Program-made: the position numbers and the translations under genes
Assembly: GCA_964607835.1 (NCBI GenBank)
Contig: CAZSLL010000003.1
Span: forward strand, 1 to 64,000
Source of the DNA: DAOVFN01 sp964607835
GTDB taxonomy: Archaea; Aenigmatarchaeota; Aenigmatarchaeia; QMZP01
Length of the DNA: 64,000 nucleotides
Reading direction: 5' to 3'
Shown: positions 57,824-64,000 of the stretch, piece by piece
Position numbering within the stretch: position 1 is the first letter of the stretch
How the letters are laid out: each line of letters begins with the position of its first letter
Notes under the pieces: generated by a model
The model's database searches: none
Seen by the model: the letters and a program-made list of their open reading frames with translations, nothing else
Told to the model about the DNA's origin: nothing

Positions 57824-60403
57824 ATGGCGCGGCTCGAGAAGATAGTGGTACAGGGGTTCAAGTCCTTCAAGAGGAAGTCATCGATTCCCTTTCCCACCGG
57901 TTTCTCTGTGATAACAGGCCCCAACGGCGCCGGAAAGTCCAACGTGGGAGACGCCATCGCCTTTGTCCTGGGCAAGTCCTCCAGCAAGTCCCTGAGGGCC
58001 AAGAAGGCCAAGGACCTGGTTTTCCACGGAAGCCAGAAGAAGGGCGGGGCAGACCACGCCAAGGTTGCCCTTTACTTTGACAACTCAGAGAAGACCCTTC
58101 CTGTTGACGAGACCATGGTGTCCATAAGCAGGAGAATCAACAAGAAGGGGGTCTCCACCTACCGGATGAACGGAAGGGTGGTAACCAGGCAGCAGATAGT
58201 TGACATGTTCTCGCTGGCCGGGGTGTCAGCTGACGGCCACAACATAATCCAGCAGGGAGACGTCACCAAGATAGTGGAGATGGACCCTGAGCAGAGGAGG
58301 CAGATAATAGACGAGATATCGGGAATCTCGGAGTTCGATGAGAAGAAGCACAAAGCCGAGAAGGAGCTCGCCAGGATAGAGGAGCGGGTGAGGGAAGCCG
58401 AGATACTCATAAACGAGAAGGCCTCCATCATGGAGAAGGTCAAGGCAGAGAGGGATGCTGCCATGAGGTACAGGGAGCTTGAGTCCGAGCTCAACCGGGT
58501 GCGCTCCGCAATAATATGGAAGGACTACTCCGGCGCCATGAAGAGCATGGAGACCATTGACCAGGAGCTCGGGGAGAAGGAGGCTGAGCTCGGGAAGCTC
58601 GAGGCAAAGATTAAGGAGTATGATGATGTGCTGGCCGAGAAGGAGGGCAAGCTCGAGGAGCTCACCAAGAGCGTGCTCAAGGCCTCCAGCCAGATAGACG
58701 TTACCAGGAAGATAGAGAAGCTCAGGGGAGAGATTGAGAGGAAGCGCGACAGGGTTGACTCCAACCTCAGGGAGATAGAGCGCCTGGAAAGCATAATGGA
58801 GAAGATATCCAGCATCTCCTCAGGCAGCAACCCGGCCCTGGACGCTGTCAAGAGCATGCCTGGGGTTCAGGGCTCGCTCTCAGAGCTCATAATGGTACCC
58901 CCGCAATACAAGACCGCTGTGGAGGTGTCAGCCGGGGCTCACCTCAGGGACATTGTGGTTGACTCCACCAACAACGCCGTGAAGGCGGTCAAGTACCTCA
59001 AGACAAACAAGCTGGGCCGAGCCCGTTTCCTGCCCATGGACAAGATACGCGGATTCCCCACAAAGCCCCTTCCCACGGGCGCAGTGGGATGGCTCTCAGA
59101 GCTCATCCAGCATGACCCCATGTATGACAGCATAATCAGTTACGTGTTCTCCACCACCGCGGCCGTGAATGACATAGACCGGGCCAAAGCCATAGCAAAG
59201 AACAACAGGATAAGGATGGTAACCCTGGACGGAGACCTCATGGAGGCCTCCGGCGCCATCACCGGGGGGTATTTCAGGAAGAAGAGCAAGGCAGACCCTG
59301 AGGTGGGCAGGTACCAGGAGGAGAAGAAGCGGATGAAGGCCGAGAATGACAGCCTCCAGGCCGAGCTCAAGAGCATGAACATGGACCTGGAGATTCTGGC
59401 TGAGAAGGAGAAGAGGACCAAGACCACTGACCTGGAGAGGGAGAGGGTAAAGCTCGACGAGGCCCTCAAGGAGACCAGGGAGAAGAGGAAGGAGGCGTAC
59501 GAGAAGAGGCTCATACTCCAGCAGGAAGTGGGAAAGGCCAACATAAACAAGGCCAGGCTCGAGGCCAGGTTCGAGAACCTCAAGGTCCAGTGGGAAGAGA
59601 AGGCCAGGAACGAGGACCCTGAAAAAGAGCCCGGCGACCAGGAATCCGGAAAGGCAAGGGAGAGCAGGACCGAGGAATCCGGGAAGAAGGAAAAGCCCGG
59701 AAGGGAAAGGGTCCCCAAGGAGCTTGAGGAGCACGTAAAGCTCGGCATGCCCAGGCTCAAGGACATAGAGAAGCAGACCATAATCGAGATGCAGAACCTG
59801 GGGCCAATAAACCTCAAATCAGTTGATGATTTCGAGTCCATGAGGACAGAGTTCGAGGACTTCAGGGAGAAGGTTGACAAGATAATAGAGGAGAAGGAGA
59901 AGATAATCCAGACAGTCTCCAAGATAGAGGAGAAGAGACTCGAGGCGTTCAACAAGTGCCTGGGTGACGTGGCCAGGCACTTCAAGAAGGTGTACAGCGA
60001 GCTCGTTGGCGGGGAGGCCGAGCTCGTGCTCGACGACCCCAGCGATCTGGAGTCAGGCCTCATGATAAAGGCCCAGCCCCCTGGAAAGAAGCTCCTGAAC
60101 ATAGACAGCATGTCAGGAGGGGAGAAAACCCTCACGGCTTTCACGTTCCTGTTCGCCATACAGAGGCACAGGCCAAGCCCCTTCTACATCCTGGATGAAG
60201 CCGACGCCGCCCTTGACAAGAGCAACACCAAGAAGGTCTCTGAGCTCATAAAGAAGCAGGCCCAGATGGCCCAGTTCATTGTCATCTCCCACAACGACGC
60301 CCTTGTGAGCGAGGCAGACCAGGTGTACGGGGTGTCCATGGAGGACGGCGAGTCCAAGATAATGGGCATTGAACTCCCCAAGAACAAACAGAAGAACAAC
60401 TGA
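57824..60403 (+). CDS. smc: Chromosome-organising SMC ATPase with short arms
   Basis: An 859-residue SMC protein: N-terminal ATPase half with GPNGAGKSNV (33-42) and Q-loop, first coiled coil (about 170-335), hinge (about 344-490, ending GAITGGYF), second coil (about 490-690), C-terminal half with signature MSGGEKTL (about 762) and Walker B FYILDEADAALD (about 787). All ATPase motifs are intact, but SMC proteins are usually near 1170 residues; here each coil is about half length. The second coil is interrupted by a charged, Pro/Gly/Ser-rich stretch (about 605-645). No frameshift is needed to explain it. Confidence 0.94.
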   Translation: MARLEKIVVQGFKSFKRKSSIPFPTGFSVITGPNGAGKSNVGDAIAFVLGKSSSKSLRAKKAKDLVFHGSQKKGGADHAKVALYFDNSEKTLPVDETMVSISRRINKKGVSTYRMNGRVVTRQQIVDMFSLAGVSADGHNIIQQGDVTKIVEMDPEQRRQIIDEISGISEFDEKKHKAEKELARIEERVREAEILINEKASIMEKVKAERDAAMRYRELESELNRVRSAIIWKDYSGAMKSMETIDQELGEKEAELGKLEAKIKEYDDVLAEKEGKLEELTKSVLKASSQIDVTRKIEKLRGEIERKRDRVDSNLREIERLESIMEKISSISSGSNPALDAVKSMPGVQGSLSELIMVPPQYKTAVEVSAGAHLRDIVVDSTNNAVKAVKYLKTNKLGRARFLPMDKIRGFPTKPLPTGAVGWLSELIQHDPMYDSIISYVFSTTAAVNDIDRAKAIAKNNRIRMVTLDGDLMEASGAITGGYFRKKSKADPEVGRYQEEKKRMKAENDSLQAELKSMNMDLEILAEKEKRTKTTDLERERVKLDEALKETREKRKEAYEKRLILQQEVGKANINKARLEARFENLKVQWEEKARNEDPEKEPGDQESGKARESRTEESGKKEKPGRERVPKELEEHVKLGMPRLKDIEKQTIIEMQNLGPINLKSVDDFESMRTEFEDFREKVDKIIEEKEKIIQTVSKIEEKRLEAFNKCLGDVARHFKKVYSELVGGEAELVLDDPSDLESGLMIKAQPPGKKLLNIDSMSGGEKTLTAFTFLFAIQRHRPSPFYILDEADAALDKSNTKKVSELIKKQAQMAQFIVISHNDALVSEADQVYGVSMEDGESKIMGIELPKNKQKNN

Positions 60404-60432
60404 TTTTATTCCTTTTCCTGCAAGATTCTCTC

Positions 60433-60780
60433 ATGGCCAGCAGATTCATCTACACCAGGAAATGCATGGGCCCCCTCATGAGGGACCTTGCCGGAATAGG
60501 CGAGCTTGGCGGAATCCAGAGTGGCATACAGGCCGAGCTCAGGAACCACATCTATGTCATGGTAAAGGAGGTGACTGATAGCGACCCGCATGCAAGGGGC
60601 GCCAGCTCAATGGTTCATTTCCAGGACTTCCATGCCAACCGTGACAGCCATGATACGGACATGTTCTGCCTTGATGGCTGGAGGCTCTACAGGGATATTA
60701 TTGGTGCAGCAAGCCCTTCAGCAGTATGGAACAGCACACACCAGAGCTATGTCAGGGACCCTCTCAGTGGAACGGGCTGA
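60433..60780 (+). CDS. Hypothetical protein
   Basis: A 115-residue protein with several His, Asp and Ser (SSMVHFQDFHANRDSHDTDMF), which could bind a metal, but no recognised family. It follows smc by 29 nt on the same strand, so it may share its transcript. No Cys-pair motif, no membrane segment. It ends 2 nt before the convergent neighbour's stop. Confidence 0.55.
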   Translation: MASRFIYTRKCMGPLMRDLAGIGELGGIQSGIQAELRNHIYVMVKEVTDSDPHARGASSMVHFQDFHANRDSHDTDMFCLDGWRLYRDIIGAASPSAVWNSTHQSYVRDPLSGTG

Positions 60781-60781
60781 G

Positions 60782-61159
60782 TCACTTCCTCTTTAGCTCT
60801 TTGAGTTTGACCTCGAGCTCGGTGAGCTCTGACTCGTACCTTTGGGTAAGGTGCCTGTATGACTCCTCGTCAAGCTTCTTCTTGAGGTACTTGTTCTTGA
60901 GTTCCTTCTGGATTTCCCTGATTTCCTCTATCCTCTTCTCCATGGTTGTGGCAAGATGGGAGCCCACCTTCTTGATGCCCGCGAAAACCATGAGAAAGGC
61001 CATTGAAAGTCCCAGATAGAGGACTATGTACCCCACTGCGGCGAGCATTCCTGCGTAGGCCCCTGAAACCCTTGTGAAGAAGAAAGCGAGGGCAAAGGTC
61101 ACGCCCGATATTATGAAGCATGCCGCCCAGATGACCTGGAGCTTTTGCTCGCTGTCCAT
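60782..61159 (-). CDS. Two-helix membrane protein with C-terminal coiled coil
   Basis: A 125-residue protein: two hydrophobic helices (about 9-30 and 37-61) followed by a long charged helix (KRIEEIREIQKELKNKYLKKK..., ELTELEVKLKELKRK) predicted to form a coiled coil. The C-terminus (KKKLDEESYRHLTQRYE) resembles short SHOCT-like helices. Role unknown, possibly a membrane scaffold. Confidence 0.65.
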   Translation of the reverse strand: MDSEQKLQVIWAACFIISGVTFALAFFFTRVSGAYAGMLAAVGYIVLYLGLSMAFLMVFAGIKKVGSHLATTMEKRIEEIREIQKELKNKYLKKKLDEESYRHLTQRYESELTELEVKLKELKRK

Positions 61160-61239
61160 GACATAGATATTCTCCCGGAGTTTTAAATAGTGCCCTGAGG
61201 GGACGAGCTTAAATCCATGCGCATCCAGAATATAGCTTC

Positions 61240-61332
61240 ATGTTCGCAAGGTATTCACCGTTTGGTCCTGATATGGATGTCTACCTCACATGGGAGGAGA
61301 TTTCCAGGCATATACCCGAGCTTCTGGAATGA
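61240..61332 (+). CDS. Possible 30-residue microprotein
   Basis: ATG at 61240 opens a 30-codon frame (MFARYSPFGPDMDVYLTWEE...) ending TGA at 61332. GCTTAAATCC is centred about 28 nt upstream, the normal spacing for a leaderless gene. It is short, and no family is known, so the case rests on the promoter spacing and the clean frame. Confidence 0.3.
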   Translation: MFARYSPFGPDMDVYLTWEEISRHIPELLE

Positions 61333-61352
61333 CAAAGGGATTGTTTCAGGGC

Positions 61353-61817
61353 CTATCCGCTCACAGTGCCTGTCAGTGTCCCGGTTTCGGTGTGGTTGAG
61401 ACCCCCGCCCGCGTTGTAGAAAATCTCCACGTTGACTGAGTATGTTGTTCCTGCTGTCTTGCTTCCCAGGTTGAGCCCGCTCGCTGATGCAGGGTACTGG
61501 TACTCCTCGCCCGGGGCCATGCTGAACGAGGTCTCGTTGGTGTCAGTGGCCGTTCCCATTGAAGCGGTCACGCTGTACACTGTTATGGGGTCAGCCAGCC
61601 TGTTGTTGAGTATTATGCTAAGGTCCCCGCTGCTCGTGAGGTCCCAGTCAGTGGGCGTTCCCAGGGTGGTGAACCCGGTGGGTATCCTTCCGGTGTACGT
61701 GGCTGGATTGAATATCCCCAGAGAATATAGCGCAGCAGCCACGATGATGACTATGAGTATGGCCCAGCCGTACGTCATCAGGTACTCCATCGCAGACTGC
61801 GCTTTTTTCCTTGTCAT
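61353..61817 (-). CDS. Class III signal-peptide (pilin-like) surface protein
   Basis: A 154-residue paralogue of the protein at 30606-31112. The leader (MTRKKAQSAMEYL) and assembly helix (TYGWAILIVIIVAAALY) are nearly identical, and both continue GIFNPATYTGRIPTGFTTLG; the exposed part is Thr/Ser/Asn-rich and diverges. It is next to the TadC-like platform gene, on the same strand and downstream of it, so filament subunit and assembly protein are probably co-expressed. ATG at 61817; the leader is only 5 residues. Confidence 0.88.
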   Translation of the reverse strand: MTRKKAQSAMEYLMTYGWAILIVIIVAAALYSLGIFNPATYTGRIPTGFTTLGTPTDWDLTSSGDLSIILNNRLADPITVYSVTASMGTATDTNETSFSMAPGEEYQYPASASGLNLGSKTAGTTYSVNVEIFYNAGGGLNHTETGTLTGTVSG

Positions 61818-61858
61818 TGTTTAATAATTGTCCATTCCCTTTAATATTGTTTTCATGC

Positions 61859-62812
61859 TCAGGAGGGTATGAGCGAGCCGAACATTATCTGTATGAGCAG
61901 GCCTGAGAGGAAGAAAGCAGCCAGTGCCGCCCCCATCATGATGGGGATGTACTTGATGCCTGCCTTCTCCTTGCCAGAGTCAATTATGCCTATTATCATG
62001 CCCCCGAACACAGTTGTTATGATTATTGCTGCCAGAGAGAACATGAACAGGAAGCCCGGGTCCACGGATATCTCACCGAACCTCATCATGGGTATCCTGC
62101 TCTGGAACTCTGAGGGTACCTCTGCCACCATGCCCAGTTCGCCAATGGTGGTCACCAGGTAAGAGGAGAGAGCGTACAGCACAGGGGCGCCGGCGCACCC
62201 CGCGAATCCTATGAATATGCCGTACATGAGTATGTTGGCCTTGACCTCCTTCTTGATGGCCTGCCTTCTCCTTATGTCCAGGGCGGTCTCCTCGAAGAGG
62301 GCCACGAGCTGGCCCCCTGATTTGATGCCCTTTATGACCAGGGATATGGTCCTGTCCAGGGTGTCGGATTTTATGGTCTTGGGGACCTCGGTGAGGCTCT
62401 CCTGCAGGCTCCTCCCGGTCATCATCTCCTTTCCTGCCCTCTTGATGGAGTCTGAGAGCGGGCCGAACTCCTTCCTGGCAGAGAGAATCATGGCCCTGCT
62501 GGGAATGAACCCTGACTTTATGTTGGCTGCCATGAGCTGGAGTGCGTCAGGGAGTATGTTCTCCACGAATTTGCTCCTCTTCTCCACCGCCAGTATGAGG
62601 AATCCGTGGAGGAGAGCGAACATTGCACCGAAGCCTCCAGCAAAGGCCAGAAGAATGGAGCCAGGGAACACGGCAGCTGCCAGCGCCCCTGCGCCCAGCC
62701 CGATGACCATGGCCCTGAGGAAGAACCGCGCAGGGGTCTTCCTGCTCCCTGAGTACATGAGAAGGCTCTCGACCCTCCTTGAGTATGGCCTTGGCAGGAG
62801 CCGGTCTATCAT
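61859..62812 (-). CDS. TadC/FlaJ-type pilus assembly platform protein
   Basis: A 317-residue membrane protein of the type II/IV secretion F family: about four to six membrane helices arranged around a soluble domain (SGFIPSRAMILSARKEFGPLSDSIKRAG, GIKSGGQLVALFEETALDI). It forms the inner-membrane base of archaeal type IV-like pili. The partner ATPase (TadA) is not in the window. The gene is immediately upstream of the pilin gene at 61353, which supports the assignment. Confidence 0.88.
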   Translation of the reverse strand: MIDRLLPRPYSRRVESLLMYSGSRKTPARFFLRAMVIGLGAGALAAAVFPGSILLAFAGGFGAMFALLHGFLILAVEKRSKFVENILPDALQLMAANIKSGFIPSRAMILSARKEFGPLSDSIKRAGKEMMTGRSLQESLTEVPKTIKSDTLDRTISLVIKGIKSGGQLVALFEETALDIRRRQAIKKEVKANILMYGIFIGFAGCAGAPVLYALSSYLVTTIGELGMVAEVPSEFQSRIPMMRFGEISVDPGFLFMFSLAAIIITTVFGGMIIGIIDSGKEKAGIKYIPIMMGAALAAFFLSGLLIQIMFGSLIPS

Positions 62813-62967
62813 GTATAATATATTCTCCCTTCCGGAATAATAAGCTTGCCTCCTTCCGGGGGTTAGTGCCCCTTTTTATATTTTCCTGGACAAATATTCT
62901 ACAGATACGTGCTGGCTTGCATTAATTATGGCAAGCCATGCCCGTAACAGTCTATAAGGTGATGTTT

Positions 62968-63273
62968 ATGCAGTGCCCAAAGTGCAGCGGAGGTACATTC
63001 CTTTCTGACGAGGAGCTGGTCAAGGTAATGGAAGGGCCTGAGCCCCACAGGATTCTCATAAAGGCCATGCACACATGCATGTCCTGCCAGGAGAGGTTCT
63101 CCAGGCTGGTGTGGGACGAGCTCGGCCCGCACAGGAGGCACGCTCCCCAGGGCCAGGCGCCCTACCAGCAGCCCCAGCAGCCATCGCAGCCTAACCCCTA
63201 CCAGCAGTACCAGCAGCCCCAGCAGCAGCAGAGGCAGGAAGAGCCTGTGGTGGACGGGCTCAAGTTCTTCTAG
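62968..63273 (+). CDS. Zinc-ribbon protein with Gln/Pro-rich tail
   Basis: A 101-residue protein: an N-terminal zinc ribbon (MQCPKCSGGTF at the start and CMSCQERFSRLVW about 35 residues later), then a disordered Gln/Pro/Tyr-rich tail (QQPQQPSQPNPYQQYQQP). AAGGTGATG lies just before the ATG at 62968; an in-frame ATG at 62938 is an alternative. It resembles the Gln/Pro tails of FtsZ and of the protein at 34940. Role unknown. Confidence 0.72.
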   Translation: MQCPKCSGGTFLSDEELVKVMEGPEPHRILIKAMHTCMSCQERFSRLVWDELGPHRRHAPQGQAPYQQPQQPSQPNPYQQYQQPQQQQRQEEPVVDGLKFF

Positions 63274-63508
63274 GGCCTTTCTTTACGGACGCTTTTGCAT
63301 GTCCCAATATCGTGCCTCGCCAATATCAGAGTGGCGCGAGACACCTCGCATCACTTTGCATTGGTGAGATGCGAAACCCTCGGGAAAGGAACATGCACGA
63401 CTGGCAAACCATTTCAGGATGCCTGGTTCTAAGTCTATACATTGCAGTGTATAAACTTGAGCATCATAACCGAAAGATTTATAAATGGTAAGATACATAG
63501 TCCTCATT
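63274..63508. other. Noncoding region with nested inverted repeats
   Basis: Between two plus-strand genes. The closing pair GCATGT (63297) and ACATGC (63391) encloses two hairpins: GCCTCGCC/GGCGCGAG (about 63314-63340) and CGCATC/GATGCG (63347-63373). A three-way junction of about 100 nt could be formed on either strand. The TATA box ATTTATAAATGG at 63478-63489 is the promoter of the following gene. A small RNA is possible but not shown. Confidence 0.4.
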
Positions 63509-64000
63509 ATGTCAGAATCCTTCCTCCAGAGGTATGAGAAGGCAGTCAGGGTGGAAGAGGTCTACGAGCTGGTCAAGGAGGCTGTCAGGGAGAGCCTCTC
63601 AAGGGAGAGGGCAGGGCTCATGCTCGGCCTCTCTGACCTGGGCATATCCGCCCAGGGCTTCATGGGCGGCTACCACCAGATGGGCTCCAACGCCATTATC
63701 CTGAACAGCTCTGTGCTGAAGAGGATATCGAACGCCAGCCCGGAGAGCCTCAAGCCCTATGCCTTTTCTGTCCTGCTGCACGAGTACCTGCACGCCCTGG
63801 GGGTGCTTGATGAGGCCAGGACCAGGCTCCTCACCTACAAGATTTGCACTGACCATTTCGGGGATGAGCATGATGTCACCAGGATGTCCAGGGAATTTGG
63901 TAAGGTGGCCGCGAAGCTGGTCACCAGGCTCGGGCCTGAGGAGCCGGGCAACTATGACGTGACATTTGTGGATGGATTCGACAGCCAGGAGACCGGGTAC
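63509..64000 (+). CDS. Zinc-metalloprotease-like protein, truncated by window end
   Basis: The 164 codons in the window contain a Zn-binding HEYLH followed by ALGVLDEARTRLLTY (about residue 90), the HExxH pattern of metallopeptidases, in a helical protein (VEEVYELVKEAVRESLSRE...). The ATG at 63509 is about 27 nt after a TATA box, so leaderless. The C-terminus lies outside the window. The exact family is unknown; a zincin-like protease is most likely. Confidence 0.75.
   Translation, partial: MSESFLQRYEKAVRVEEVYELVKEAVRESLSRERAGLMLGLSDLGISAQGFMGGYHQMGSNAIILNSSVLKRISNASPESLKPYAFSVLLHEYLHALGVLDEARTRLLTYKICTDHFGDEHDVTRMSREFGKVAAKLVTRLGPEEPGNYDVTFVDGFDSQETGY

Noticed and set aside
57824..60403. 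SMC gene as a deletion or frameshift artefact
   Set aside because: The frame is continuous, both ATPase halves and the hinge are complete, and coils taper on both sides symmetrically, so a short natural form is more likely.

Overview
The window is chromosomal DNA from an archaeon. The evidence is enzymes for glycerol-1-phosphate/isoprenoid lipids (EgsA, GGGP synthase, geranylgeranyl reductase), archaeal ribosomal proteins L18e, L13, S9 and S10, MCM, prefoldin alpha, Pth2, the RNase P protein Rnp2, CTP-dependent riboflavin kinase, a 7S SRP RNA, and TATA boxes about 25 nt upstream of many start codons, implying leaderless mRNAs. Several gene families (many short membrane-anchored orphans, class III pilin-like proteins, Pro/Gln-rich tails, heavily interrupted tRNAs) recall the DPANN group (Micrarchaeota/Diapherotrites-like). 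That placement is an inference and was not tested by phylogeny.

Layout. 1-2.1 kb: a 34-nt hairpin repeat array, then the first two enzymes of ether-lipid synthesis. 2.2-10.2 kb: a surface-apparatus region with a large membrane protein followed by a tight run of eight genes whose products all begin with a single pilin-like hydrophobic segment; two carry complete murein-hydrolase domains (SLT transglycosylase and M23 peptidase). 10.2-25 kb: RNase P protein, GatA and GatB separated by unrelated genes and a RelBE-like toxin-antitoxin pair, NUDIX, RibK, a DMT transporter, a HerA-like ATPase, a sugar nucleotidyltransferase, UMP kinase and a three-gene membrane operon. 25-32 kb: intein-containing MCM, IMP dehydrogenase, a pilin-like protein, Pth2 and prefoldin. 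32-35 kb: ribosomal proteins. 35-49 kb: surface/lipoproteins, a frameshifted amidotransferase-like gene, two HIT proteins, a DtxR-FeoA-FeoB iron operon, a radical SAM AmrS, ADP-forming acyl-CoA synthetase beta, rhomboid and FtsZ. 49-64 kb: NAD(P)HX epimerase, a laterally acquired-looking DUF4143 ATPase, an aldehyde dehydrogenase, SRP RNA, a ferredoxin/GG-reductase/TrmO operon, SpoIIM-like protein, a short SMC, a second pilin with its TadC platform protein, and a zinc-protease-like gene running off the end.

The most striking signals are in RNA and at the cell surface. All six tRNA genes that can be reconstructed (Arg-TCG, Met-CAT, Leu-CAA, Gly-TCC, Pro-TGG, Thr-CGT) are broken by two to four introns each, about 15 in total, in the D-loop/D-arm, anticodon stem, position 37/38, variable arm and T-loop. 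The introns fall into at least two sequence families shared between different tRNAs and between different insertion positions, which suggests that introns have moved between tRNA genes. A family of short perfect hairpins with about 34-36 nt spacing is found in intergenic regions and also inside one tRNA intron. Separately, the pilin-like operon carrying two peptidoglycan-hydrolase domains, in an organism whose lineage makes no murein, is the best candidate for an undescribed machine, perhaps directed at bacterial partners or prey.

Limits: no database search or folding program was run; intron boundaries are ambiguous by one or a few bases; start codons were chosen from TATA spacing, Shine-Dalgarno motifs or family N-termini.
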